Shown piece by piece: positions 1 to 8,531 of a stretch of 64,000 nucleotides of DNA. This DNA comes from Bin5 sp965116395 (GTDB lineage: Bacteria; Chloroflexota; Anaerolineae; Caldilineales; Caldilineaceae): the NCBI GenBank assembly GCA_965116395.1, contig OZ220684.1, positions 3,286,001 through 3,350,000 of the forward strand, in the 5' to 3' direction. Numbering within the stretch: position 1 is the first letter of the stretch; every line of letters begins with the position of its first letter. Under the pieces are notes generated by a model that saw nothing but the letters and a program-made list of their open reading frames with translations, made no database searches and was not told the DNA's origin. The translations under genes were made by a program, and so were the position numbers.

Positions 1-1150
1 GCTTGTCAATCGCGCTCCGCATATCGTAGCCTGTCAGATTGATGTTGGGCGTAATCCAGTCGCTGATCGTTCCGCTGGTGGTGGCCCAAATGGCAAACGT
101 TGAGGCCGCGTCCGTGTTTTCGCCTCCACTCCACACGCCCCAAGAGTTCGTTCCCATTAGCTGGACGCGGTGCTCGCGCCACGGAACCGGCATGAATAGC
201 AGACCGAACTCCTCCTGGTTGACCCGCTGATCTCCGACACCTGGGTGTCTGATCGTGCAGAAGGCCTTGCCCGAATTGAATATTCCGCCCTGGACCGCCT
301 GGGCCTCGGCGGGCGTGGGTGCAACCTTGTCCACCAGCGTCAGGTCGATGTAGTCCTGCAACGCTTGTACCGACTCCTCCGAGTCGATCAGCGCCTCGGT
401 CTCCTGATAGCCCCACAGATCGTCCAGTGCCTGGCCGCCGTTGCTGTACATGAAGTAGAGCGAAGTGGCCCCGAAACGCGCGGTGCTGTTTGCGAGACCC
501 CACTGTTCCACTTCACCGTCGGCGTTGACCTTGGTCGTCGCTTTCAGAAGTTCGACCAGATCATCCCAGCGCCACTCATCGTAGTTCTCAGCCGGCCCGT
601 CGTCGCCCCAGTCGGGCAGGTCGATGCCCTCCTGCTCGGCCAGCGTCCTGTTCACGACCAGCTGCCAGTTTGGGCAGTAGATCTGGGAAAGGGAGTAGAT
701 GTTGCCGTCATTCCCGCACTGCCTCAACGGGTCCGCGTCCCACTTGCTGTTGTCCACACCGTGGGCGTCAAGCGCGTCGTTCAGTGCCAATAGCACCTTG
801 AACCAATCGCCCTGCCAGTAGCTGTCAACCATGACAACATCCGGCGCAACCCCGCCCACCATCTGCGTCAGGAGCTTGGTCGAGTATTCACCCCAGGGCG
901 TCGACTCGCTGATCGCCGTGATCTCCGGGTGCGCCTCGCCTATGCCGTCACGAATCGGATCCCAGAAACCGCCGTGCCAATGGCTGAAACGGATTTCGAC
1001 CGCCTCCATAGACGGCGCGGCTGCCTCTCCTTCGCCCGCCATGTCGGCTGCCGGTACAGCCGGTTGACACGCGGCTGCTACAACCCCTGCAGATCCGATA
1101 GCGGATGCCCACAGAAACTCCCGCCGGCTCATTCTTGTCTTCGCTGCCAT
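1..1150 (-). CDS. Sugar ABC transporter substrate-binding lipoprotein (family 1), 3' end outside window
   Basis: This is the extracellular binding component of a CUT1-type carbohydrate importer, cut by the left edge after about 383 residues. The start is the ATG at 1150, preceded by AAAGGAGGAAG at a good distance. The N-terminus has a twin-arginine motif (SRREFL, residues 8-13), a hydrophobic stretch and a lipobox ending at Cys28 (VVAAACQ), followed by an Ala/Glu-rich linker, so it is probably Tat-exported and lipid-anchored. The mature part (HWHGGFWDPI, then PDVVMVDSYW) reads as a family-1 sugar-binding protein. Its permeases would lie to the left, outside the window. The ligand cannot be told. 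Confidence 0.85.
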   Translation of the reverse strand, partial: MAAKTRMSRREFLWASAIGSAGVVAAACQPAVPAADMAGEGEAAAPSMEAVEIRFSHWHGGFWDPIRDGIGEAHPEITAISESTPWGEYSTKLLTQMVGGVAPDVVMVDSYWQGDWFKVLLALNDALDAHGVDNSKWDADPLRQCGNDGNIYSLSQIYCPNWQLVVNRTLAEQEGIDLPDWGDDGPAENYDEWRWDDLVELLKATTKVNADGEVEQWGLANSTARFGATSLYFMYSNGGQALDDLWGYQETEALIDSEESVQALQDYIDLTLVDKVAPTPAEAQAVQGGIFNSGKAFCTIRHPGVGDQRVNQEEFGLLFMPVPWREHRVQLMGTNSWGVWSGGENTDAASTFAIWATTSGTISDWITPNINLTGYDMRSAIDK

Positions 1151-1260
1151 CGACTTCCTCCTTTGCTGGGTTACCGTGAATGCTACACTCGCTTGCCCTT
1201 TCAACTGGAAAGAAAACTGGACTCAGTCATAGTGGTCCATAGCCATTGTCCGCACCGGTC

Positions 1261-1295
1261 ACAGACCACAGACCACAGACCACAGACCACAGACC
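1261..1295. repeat. Five perfect tandem heptads (ACAGACC)5
   Basis: Five uninterrupted copies of ACAGACC lie in the gap between the binding-protein start and the insertion element at 1469. Related heptad tracts (CTGACCM) occur near 11619, 20246, 25251, 28094 and 45074, so this is one member of a dispersed family. No coding role is visible. Confidence 0.85.
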
Positions 1296-1468
1296 AGTTC
1301 CATTCTTGCCCCTCAGTTACAGGGCACAGTCTATCTTGAATATGATATATTTCATAACGCGAATTTCCGACCGGAGTTCAGACATCAGCGCTACCCACTC
1401 CATTCTGACGAAGCTCGCGCCGCCTCCATTTACGCTCCGCCAGAGACCGTCGGATTTCAACTTAAACT

Positions 1469-1908
1469 GTAACTACTCAGCCGCAACTGAATCGCAACCC
1501 TGAACGAGGGGAGCAAAGGTGTTCTTTCTCCCCACATTGTTGTATTTGGGCGGTCGGCCGCAAGCGGCCTCCCTTGTGCAGGGGCTGCGCCCCCGCAACG
1601 CCCCCCTACAAAACCATCGCTCACCGACCTTGTGTGCTCATTCCAGCCGTGCGGCTCCAGCAGCGTGTCTAGCCAACAGTGTCTCCTCCCCCACTTGCCG
1701 CCTCAACCCACCGACCACTGCCGTTCGCAGTTCACTGAAAACTAAAAACTGACTACAAAAAACTGCAGTTCCGACCGTGTGTGCGCATTCCAGCGGTGCG
1801 GCTCCAGCAACGTGGCTGCCGCCAACCGAATACGCAATCAGATAGCCTGAATGGCGGCAGCGATAAAGGGTTGGTCAAGACAGTCACTGTATATGGCTTA
1901 GTAGTTAC
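1469..1908. mobile_element. MITE-like element, copy 1 (complete, 440 bp, 8-bp target duplication)
   Basis: The element begins GTAACTACTCAGCC and ends with the inverted form of GTAACTACTAAGCC, giving 14-bp terminal inverted repeats with 13 matches. It is flanked on both sides by the identical octamer CTTAAACT (1461-1468 and 1909-1916), a clear target-site duplication. It encodes no transposase. Inside are two hairpins: GGCCG-CAAG-CGGCC at 1556-1569, and GGGGC-TGC-GCCCC just downstream. The right-hand duplication overlaps the stop codon of the neighbouring gene (TAG, 1915-1917) without destroying it. GTAA ends plus an 8-bp duplication resemble the IS66 family as I know it; that assignment is inference. 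Confidence 0.8.
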
Positions 1909-1914
1909 CTTAAA

Positions 1915-3465
1915 CTAATCGTCGGCGTCCGCCACTCGGAAAGAGTAAAGCTCAGCGTTTTTCAGATAGAAGCGCAGACGCGTATAGCCCACTATTTCGT
2001 TCACTGCCGACCGCCCCTGCCACGTCACCACATGCTCGACCGCATCGCCGCTGAACCGGTCCGATTCCGCCCGCGTGTAACCGGCCCACGGCTCGTCCAT
2101 CGCATCGGTGACCTCGACATCAATGTACCCCTTGGCGTGGCAGCGGGCGTTAATGATCAGCTTCTCCCCGGTTGAGAAGAACGGTTTTGTGCTGATAATT
2201 CCCTCTCGCAGCCCTGCATCCAATGATACGAAGCCATCGGCGCGTAATACGGCCAGCCCCAGCCCTTCGTTCAACGCATCGGGCGGCCGGTCCGCCTCAG
2301 GAGTCTCCAGCCCTTGTGCTTTGCCCACGAACGCCCAGTCGTGGTGAAAATCAGCCCCGCCATAGAAGATGTAACTCTTGTCTCCCACCCGCACCGGCGG
2401 AATCACCGTATCCACCTGGAACGCATCCCAATCCTCTTCGCCTCCGAGCGGGATCACCCAAGGGCCGTGCGGATAGTGATGCCACTCAATGCCGTCGTGG
2501 CTGTAAACCAACTCGGTCTCCTTGGTGTTGTCGACTGTGTGAAATACCGGAAGCAACCCACAGTGATAGCGCCCCAGGCGGAAGTAGGAAAGCGCGTAGA
2601 ACTGGTCATCCAGATTATGATAAGCGCCCGGCGCCAGCACCCTCTGCGCCGGCGACCAGTCCAGCAGATTCTCGCTTTCCAGACGGTAGACCGCCCGCTT
2701 CGGAATCCAACCATACGGCTGCCCCGGGTAGTAGCGCGTAAACCACTGGTCGCCGGCCGGATTTCCCGTTTCGGCCGCGTAGTGCCCGCGGCCATAAATC
2801 ACATAACGCGCCCGTTCCTCATCATACGAGAGCGACAACACATCCCCGCCCCAGATCAGGTTCACCGGATTCGACGGCTCCTGCGTCCAGCTGATCCCGT
2901 CACCGGAATACGCGAAGCAAAGACCCAATGAATGCGAATGTGTAATTGTGCTGCGCTTGGGAACGTTGACGTTCAGTTTTTCCGGCAGGTAGGCCATTTT
3001 GTAACGGCGTTCCGGGTCCGGATCGACCGGATCCCGAATCACCGAGAGAGCTACCGGCGTACCCAGCCTATCGTCCCAATCCAGTCTGTTCGTGTTGTGT
3101 CCATCCACGATGACTGCGCCCAGCTCCGGCTTGTCCCAGTTCACGCCATCAGTGGACTCGGCATAGCTCAGTTTCGGCTTCCAAACCGCCTCCGCACCGC
3201 CTTCAAAGCCTAGATTGGTGAAGTCCATATACCAGCAGCGAAAGCGGCCGTCTTCGTCGCGCAGCGCCGTCACCGTCGTGTTGAAATGGGGCCATACCTC
3301 CCACGGCCGGTCGCGGCGAATGACCGGATTGGCGGCGTGCTTGTCTGCAACGTGGTGCGTCCGTTTGATATTCTTCACCCACTCCAGCATCGTGTCATCC
3401 AGAAAATACTGGGTCTGATCGCCGATGCGCTCGAAATGGGTCTCCGGGTTGTAGCCAACAATCAT
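1915..3465 (-). CDS. GH32/43-like five-bladed propeller protein (putative glycosidase)
   Basis: A 516-residue protein without signal peptide, probably cytoplasmic. Three blade-like repeats of the form S-x-DG-x-x-W are visible (YAESTDGVNW, AYSGDGISW, YSHDGIEW), typical of GH32/GH43/GH130-type beta-propellers. The start (ATG 3465) follows AAGGGATAG and lies only 4 bp after the permease gene, so it is the last gene of the transport cluster 6882-1915. By context it probably acts on the imported sugar or oligosaccharide inside the cell. I cannot assign catalytic residues or substrate, and it may be a distant, uncharacterised member of the clan. Its stop codon overlaps the target duplication of the adjacent miniature element. 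Confidence 0.6.
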   Translation of the reverse strand: MIVGYNPETHFERIGDQTQYFLDDTMLEWVKNIKRTHHVADKHAANPVIRRDRPWEVWPHFNTTVTALRDEDGRFRCWYMDFTNLGFEGGAEAVWKPKLSYAESTDGVNWDKPELGAVIVDGHNTNRLDWDDRLGTPVALSVIRDPVDPDPERRYKMAYLPEKLNVNVPKRSTITHSHSLGLCFAYSGDGISWTQEPSNPVNLIWGGDVLSLSYDEERARYVIYGRGHYAAETGNPAGDQWFTRYYPGQPYGWIPKRAVYRLESENLLDWSPAQRVLAPGAYHNLDDQFYALSYFRLGRYHCGLLPVFHTVDNTKETELVYSHDGIEWHHYPHGPWVIPLGGEEDWDAFQVDTVIPPVRVGDKSYIFYGGADFHHDWAFVGKAQGLETPEADRPPDALNEGLGLAVLRADGFVSLDAGLREGIISTKPFFSTGEKLIINARCHAKGYIDVEVTDAMDEPWAGYTRAESDRFSGDAVEHVVTWQGRSAVNEIVGYTRLRFYLKNAELYSFRVADADD

Positions 3466-3469
3466 TTTT

Positions 3470-4387
3470 CTATCCCTTCATGCCTGTTGTCGCGATACCT
3501 TCGACAAAATAACGCTGCAGGAAGAGGAAGGTAATTACGATAGGTACGACTGCCAGAAACGATCCCGCCGTAAGCGGGCCGTACTCGGTCCAGTACAGCC
3601 CCATGAACTTGGTCAGTGTCAGCGAAATCGTGAACTTTTCCTCCGAATTGAGCACGATCAGCGGCCAGAAAAACCAGTTCCAGTAGACCATCAGGTTGAG
3701 CAGGCTCAACGCCCCAGCCGCAGACTTGGCCAGCGGCAGCGCGATCGACCAGAAGATTCTGAATTCACTGCAGCCGTCGAGTCGGGCAGAGTCCAGTAAC
3801 TCCGAGGGAATGCTGAACATGAACTGGCGCATCATAAAGACGCCAAAAGAGTTGTATAGAGAAGGTACGATCAACGCCGCATACGAATTCACCCATCCGA
3901 GCGTGATGATCATAAGGTAGAGCGGGATCGAGATCACATAGAATGGGAGCATCATCCCCGCCAGGCTGATAGTGAAGATCACATCGCGCCCGCGGAACTC
4001 ATACTTGCTGAAAACAAACCCCATCAGCGAGCTGCTGAAGACCGTCGCAGCAGTGATCACAACCGCAATATAGGCGGTGTTGATCAGGGAACGCAGCAGA
4101 TGTGTTCGATTCCACACCTGCACAAAGTTGTCCAGCGTCAATTGCGAAGGCAGCCAGACGGCCGGAATGGCAATGATATCAGCCTGCGTCTTGAAGGAAG
4201 TGAGCACCATGAAGACAAACGGCACGATCATTACCAGCGCCCCAAAAGTAACCAGGACGAACGAGAGCCAGTAGGCCGCGATCTCCCTGCCGCGGCCGTC
4301 GCGCCGGCGAAGCTGGTCTGGATATCCGGTCGATGCTGGATTCTGCTCTAAAGTCATTGCAATCAGTCGGCGTCCAAAGAGGGACAC
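3470..4387 (-). CDS. Carbohydrate ABC transporter permease, MalG-like
   Basis: Inner-membrane subunit of a CUT1 sugar importer, 305 residues with about six hydrophobic segments. The cytoplasmic ATPase-coupling (EAA) loop is recognisable as LLDSARLDGCSEFRIF followed by IALPLAKS. The C-terminus (VEGIATTGMKG) is the usual ending of MalG-type proteins. The upstream frame opens with GTG at 4387; an ATG at 4357 (MTLEQNPAS) gives a more typical N-terminus, and neither has a strong ribosome site. It pairs with the MalF-like gene 13 bp upstream. No ATPase gene accompanies this cluster. Confidence 0.88.
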   Translation of the reverse strand: MSLFGRRLIAMTLEQNPASTGYPDQLRRRDGRGREIAAYWLSFVLVTFGALVMIVPFVFMVLTSFKTQADIIAIPAVWLPSQLTLDNFVQVWNRTHLLRSLINTAYIAVVITAATVFSSSLMGFVFSKYEFRGRDVIFTISLAGMMLPFYVISIPLYLMIITLGWVNSYAALIVPSLYNSFGVFMMRQFMFSIPSELLDSARLDGCSEFRIFWSIALPLAKSAAGALSLLNLMVYWNWFFWPLIVLNSEEKFTISLTLTKFMGLYWTEYGPLTAGSFLAVVPIVITFLFLQRYFVEGIATTGMKG

Positions 4388-4400
4388 GCGTCCGTGTCTA

Positions 4401-5327
4401 TCAATATTCCCATCGCGTGCGCATGACGCGGAACTGGATGAGCGTCAGTCCGAATATCAGCAGAAATAGAATGACAGCCAACGTCGCCCCGTAGCTGTAG
4501 TTGAAGCCGCCCACTTCGGAAAAGGCGGTCAGATAGAGCAGGATCGAGAACACGGTCGTAGCGCGCACCGGGCCCCCAACCACCTCCGTCGACCCCAGCG
4601 TCATGGCGTAGATCACGCCAAACTCCTGCAGGGCGGCAATAGTGCCGGTGACCACGATAAAAAGCATGACCGGCATCAGCAACGGGAACGTGATGCGCCA
4701 GAACGTCTGCCAGGCGCCGGCGCCGTCGACCCGGGCGGAATCAAGCAGTTCGGAGGGAATCTGGTCCAGGCCGGCAAGGAAGAGGATCACGTTGTACCCC
4801 AGCCGCGCCCAGGCCGCCACCAGCGCTACGGTCAGCAGCGCGCTCTTGGGGCTTGCCATCCAGGGTTGCGTTGGCAGACCCAGGACATCCAATAGCGCGT
4901 TGACGGAGCCGAACTGAGGCTGGAAAAGCACGCGCATCAGCAGACCGGAGACAACAGCCGGTACGATGTAAGGAATAAAGTAGGCCAGGCGCAACGCAGG
5001 CTGGGCGCGCCGGTGATTCCTGATTAGCACCGCGACGAACAGCCCCAGCACCGTGCTGATGACGACAAGCTCAGCGCTGAAAACAATCGTGCGCCACAAC
5101 GAATCCAGTACAAGCGTGTCTTTGACCAGGGCGAATTCGTAATGGGACAGCCCAACAAACGTCTGCTCCCAGATCGGTTTCAACCCACGCCAGTTGAACA
5201 GGCTCAGGACGATGGAGTAGGCCATCGGCCACAGCCTGAAGCCGCCGTAGAAGATCACGAGGAACAGCAGCGAACCATAGACCATGGCACGCTGTCCCTG
5301 GCGTACGCCAAGGACGTTGAGACGCAT
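4401..5327 (-). CDS. Carbohydrate ABC transporter permease, MalF-like
   Basis: A 308-residue integral membrane protein, the second channel subunit of the CUT1 system at 3470-6882. The EAA loop reads ELLDSARVDGAGAWQTFW, then ITFPLL. Hydrophobic segments start at about residue 15 (VYGSLLFLVIFYGGF). The start ATG at 5327 has TGGAGAACC upstream. It lies between the binding protein and the MalG-like gene in the usual order. The 94-bp gap upstream contains a GC-rich stem-loop. Confidence 0.9.
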   Translation of the reverse strand: MRLNVLGVRQGQRAMVYGSLLFLVIFYGGFRLWPMAYSIVLSLFNWRGLKPIWEQTFVGLSHYEFALVKDTLVLDSLWRTIVFSAELVVISTVLGLFVAVLIRNHRRAQPALRLAYFIPYIVPAVVSGLLMRVLFQPQFGSVNALLDVLGLPTQPWMASPKSALLTVALVAAWARLGYNVILFLAGLDQIPSELLDSARVDGAGAWQTFWRITFPLLMPVMLFIVVTGTIAALQEFGVIYAMTLGSTEVVGGPVRATTVFSILLYLTAFSEVGGFNYSYGATLAVILFLLIFGLTLIQFRVMRTRWEY

Positions 5328-5366
5328 ACGGTTCTCCAGTGGAAAGGGAGGGGGCTATCCCTGTAG

Positions 5367-5412
5367 GCCCGCGGCAGGTGACCAGCACGGAGACTGGCCG
5401 CTCGCCGCGGGC
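5367..5412 (-). promoter_or_regulatory. Intercistronic stem-loop after binding-protein gene
   Basis: A perfect 9-bp stem GCCCGCGGC (5367-5375) / GCCGCGGGC (5404-5412), with an inner CCAG/CTGG pairing, sits between the binding-protein stop and the permease start. There is no strong U-tract, so it may be a transcript-stabilising or attenuating structure and not a full terminator. Confidence 0.55.
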
Positions 5413-5421
5413 ACGTGCAGT

Positions 5422-6882
5422 CTAAGAGAATGGATAGGCAATCTGCCCTGAACTCCACGCCTCAAGCGTGGACAGATCAGCCGGCGGCGTATAGTCCGGC
5501 TCAAAGACGATGAACGGTGTGCCGGCATTCTGCTCCATCACGACCGCCATCTCGGTCTGAGCCGCGGCGATCGCATCATCGATCGACGTGCCCTGGAGCA
5601 GAGACTCCAGCGCTGTCTTGGCAATCTCGCGCTGCCGCGGGAACTCCTCACCGCCAAATGGCGCCCGGTAGGGAGCCGTCAGCATGAACGTCTGTATCTT
5701 CGGCGCCTGGAACTCCGGCCACTCGCGCACAGCCAGCTTCGAGGGCACCGCGGCCGAATTCACCGCCCATCGGCCCATGAACTCGTCATCGCCGTACAGA
5801 TAGCGCAGAAGCGCGTTGGCGGCCTCCTTCTCATCGTCGCTGGCGAACTGGTTCACGGTATAGCCGAAGCCCAGGTCGTCGGCGACGCCCCACCAGCCGT
5901 TGTCGGGCCGGTCGGCAGCCAGCGGCGTCGGGAAGACGCCAAACTCCAGGTCGGGGAACTGGTTTGTGAAGGTGCCAACCAGCCAACCCTTGTTGACCGT
6001 CATCGCCGCCCGGTTAGTCGGGAACGCCTCCAGATAGGGCGGCATCTTGGGGCTGTCCACCTTCTCTTCCAGAATCGCGCGGGTGTAGAATTCCATAAAC
6101 TTGCGCCATCCGGTCGAGTCGAAGACCCGCCCAAGCTCGCGGCTATAGTGGTAGCCGCCGTGCTGGCCCGGCCAGTCACGCGCGATGCGGAATGCTTCCG
6201 CGTGCATGGAGAAGCCGGCCGTCACCACATCGCCGTTGTCGTCCCACTGCGTAAGCATCTTGGCGATTTCGAGCATCTCGTCCCAGGTGCGGGGCACATC
6301 TTCATCCGTCAACCCGCCCTCTTGCCACAGCGTCTTGTTGTAGAATGCGCCTGTCATCAGTGAGCCGGGCGGGATGATATAGGTGTCCCCTTCCCAGTAA
6401 AGCGCCTCCTGAAAACCGAAGGTCTCACGCAACCAGTCCGCCTCAAAGTATTTGTCCGACAACGGCTCCAGCAAGCCGTCGCGCATGTACGAAGGCAGCG
6501 GGCTGAAAATCGTCGGCTGTCCCTGGCGGCCCAGCAGTGCGGTCCGGTTCTTGTCGTTCATCTCCCGGTTGGGAAAGACTCGCAGCTCGACCGAAACGCC
6601 CGGGTTGGCCTCCTGGAATCGCTCGATTCCTGCCCGAATCACGTTGCCTACAGTGGTGTCATGATCGGTATGCGTCCACCATTCCAGCTCTGCGCTAAAG
6701 CCCGAGGGGAGCAACGCCGCCGGATGATCACTGACCACCGCGGGCGCGGCAGGCTGCTCCTCCGGCGTAGATACGGGAGCGCAAGCCCCCAGCATAGCCG
6801 CGCCAACTGCCGCACCACTCCCCAACTTGAGAAGATCGCGGCGATTCAACAGACCGTCTTTCCTGGCATAGTTCTGGGACAT
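5422..6882 (-). CDS. Sugar ABC transporter substrate-binding lipoprotein (family 1)
   Basis: A 486-residue extracellular ligand-binding protein for the downstream MalF/MalG-like permeases. The start ATG 6882 follows AAAAGGAGG. A twin-arginine motif (NRRDLLKLG, residues 13-21) precedes a hydrophobic segment and a lipobox LGAC with Cys34, followed by a Pro/Ala/Glu-rich linker. The mature domain contains GQPTIFSPLPSY and a C-terminal region rich in Trp and Gly, as in family-1 binding proteins. The ligand is unknown. The next propeller-type glycosidase gene suggests a carbohydrate. Confidence 0.9.
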   Translation of the reverse strand: MSQNYARKDGLLNRRDLLKLGSGAAVGAAMLGACAPVSTPEEQPAAPAVVSDHPAALLPSGFSAELEWWTHTDHDTTVGNVIRAGIERFQEANPGVSVELRVFPNREMNDKNRTALLGRQGQPTIFSPLPSYMRDGLLEPLSDKYFEADWLRETFGFQEALYWEGDTYIIPPGSLMTGAFYNKTLWQEGGLTDEDVPRTWDEMLEIAKMLTQWDDNGDVVTAGFSMHAEAFRIARDWPGQHGGYHYSRELGRVFDSTGWRKFMEFYTRAILEEKVDSPKMPPYLEAFPTNRAAMTVNKGWLVGTFTNQFPDLEFGVFPTPLAADRPDNGWWGVADDLGFGYTVNQFASDDEKEAANALLRYLYGDDEFMGRWAVNSAAVPSKLAVREWPEFQAPKIQTFMLTAPYRAPFGGEEFPRQREIAKTALESLLQGTSIDDAIAAAQTEMAVVMEQNAGTPFIVFEPDYTPPADLSTLEAWSSGQIAYPFS

Positions 6883-7018
6883 TTGAATCCTCCTTTTGGA
6901 TGCAAGTCCACCGTTTCCAAATTGACGCGTTGAAGAAAAGGATTATGTTGTAGTTGCGTTGTCGCCCCGCCAGGCGTGGCAAGAGAGGAATAGCGCTTTT
7001 TCTTGAAATGATTTCGCA

Positions 7019-7477
7019 TCAGACCAGTATGCTAGCTGCACAGTGTCCCCTGCCCATTTCGTGCAGCACCGGCTCCTTTTCGGCGTACTCCAACTGAACC
7101 AGGGGATAGCGGCTCTGGAAAACGCGGCTGGCCGGCAAGTCGGTCGGACTGGGGACATCCCTTTCCATCCAGATGCAATTCCGTGTGCGGGCCACGGTTG
7201 GGTCGGTGATCGGTTCGGCCGACAACAGCGCCTGCGTATACGGGTGACGCGCATTCTCAAAAAACTCGTTGAAGTCAGCGATTTCCACGATCCGGCCCAG
7301 GTACACTACGGCCACGCGATCGACGATGTGGCTCACCATGCGCAGATCATGGGAAATGAAGAGATAGGTCAAGCCCATCTGCTCGCGCAGCCTCTCCAGA
7401 AGGTTGACTAACCGACCCTGGATCGAGCCACGCATCGCCTTCCTCCACTGCTGAACGACTGGGAATGCTGCACTCAA
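7019..7477 (-). pseudogene. Remnant of an OppF/DppF-type ABC ATPase (C-terminal third only)
   Basis: The reading frame matches the end of a dipeptide-type ATPase: LVNLLERLREQMGLTYLFIS, then the switch HDL, DRVAVVYLGRIVEIA and ARHPYTQALL. Walker A, the Q-loop and the LSGG signature are absent; homology starts at about the position that normally follows the D-loop (SIQ). The family's C-terminal cysteine motif (C-R-F-x-x-R-C-P) has decayed to SRVFQSRYP, with both cysteines lost. It sits alone between two sugar-import clusters. It cannot hydrolyse ATP and is best read as a decaying gene fragment, although the frame is still open for 152 codons. Confidence 0.75.
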
Positions 7478-7657
7478 TTGCTTCGCTGCGGTTCGTAGTC
7501 AGAGGGTTGCAATGGTGCCCCTATTTCAAGCACCGGCGTCATCGACAAGTTGTTTAGGGTTGGTAGGGGTACACCGCCGAGAATCGCCCCCTGTGACAGC
7601 CCGAGTATACCCTATGAAAAATATATAACATAACACGGTTCTTGACTCAGGCGGCGC

Positions 7658-8506
7658 CTACCCCTTAATCGCGCCCATCGTCAGCCCGCCCGCCAGGAAG
7701 CGCTGGACAACAAGAGCCAGCAGCAGAACCGGGAGAGTGACGACGGTAGCCGCCGCGCACAGTGCGCCCCAATTTACCTGGCCATACGTCAGGAAGTTGT
7801 ATACGGCCAGTGGCAGCGTCATCGTCTTGGAGCCGCCCAGGATGAGCACGAAGATGAAGTTGTTCCACGAGGAGATGAAGCTGAGGATAGCCACCGCGGT
7901 GATGCCAGGCAGGCTGAGCGGGATCATGATGCGGATCATCGTGCCCAGCTGCGAACAGCCGTCGATCAGCGCCGCGTCGAGCAGCTCGGTCGGTACGTCC
8001 TCAAAGAAGCCGATCATGACCCACATGATCAGCGGTAACACCGTCAGAATGTGGGTGATCACGATTCCTGCGTGCGTGTCCAACAGCCCCAGCCGCTTGT
8101 AAACGATGAAGAGCGGAACAAGAAAAGTGATCCCGGGCAGCATGCGCACCACTAGAAGCGCCAGGGCCAGCCCGTCCTGCTTGTACTTGGCGATGCTGTA
8201 GGCGGCTGGCAGCCCCACCAGGAGCGATAGCCCTACAGAGCTGACCGCGATCGTCATGCTGTTGAACAGGTACCTGGCAAACGGATTGCGGCGGAAGACC
8301 TCACCATAGTGGTCCAGCGTCGGGGTGAAGAACCATACCGGCGGGTCGCTGACGATCAGCAGGTTCGGCTTGAACGAGGAGACGAACATCCAGAAGAAGA
8401 TAAACAGGAAAAAGACCAGAAAAATTGCCAGGATGATCCAGAACAGTGAATCCTGTATCCGCCTCGTTTTCCGCATTCCCAATGACTTGAAAGAGAGTCT
8501 GTTCAT
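7658..8506 (-). CDS. Carbohydrate ABC transporter permease, MalG-like
   Basis: A 282-residue membrane protein with six predicted hydrophobic segments. The first is strongly hydrophobic and Phe-rich (FWIILAIFLVFFLFIFFW). The EAA loop is ELLDAALIDGCSQLGT, then IMIPLSLPG, and the C-terminus is GGLTMGAIKG. It lies 25 bp after the MalF-like gene and is the last intact gene of the 11003-7658 cluster. No ATPase gene is linked. Substrate unknown. Confidence 0.88.
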   Translation of the reverse strand: MNRLSFKSLGMRKTRRIQDSLFWIILAIFLVFFLFIFFWMFVSSFKPNLLIVSDPPVWFFTPTLDHYGEVFRRNPFARYLFNSMTIAVSSVGLSLLVGLPAAYSIAKYKQDGLALALLVVRMLPGITFLVPLFIVYKRLGLLDTHAGIVITHILTVLPLIMWVMIGFFEDVPTELLDAALIDGCSQLGTMIRIMIPLSLPGITAVAILSFISSWNNFIFVLILGGSKTMTLPLAVYNFLTYGQVNWGALCAAATVVTLPVLLLALVVQRFLAGGLTMGAIKG

Positions 8507-8531
8507 GTGATCTGCTCGGTAGCTTGGTGGT

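Larger units (their letters stand above)
1151..1914. other. 764-bp intergenic region: heptads plus miniature element
   Basis: No convincing gene is present. The region holds the binding-protein ribosome site, the ACAGACC heptads (1261-1295), an AT-rich inverted repeat TATGA-N6-TCATA around 1340-1355 that could be part of the promoter or an operator for the gene at 1150, and the complete miniature element at 1469-1908. Confidence 0.6.

Noticed and set aside
1261..1295. Regular short repeats that might be a CRISPR array
   Set aside because: The units are only 7 bp with no spacers, and no cas gene is present.
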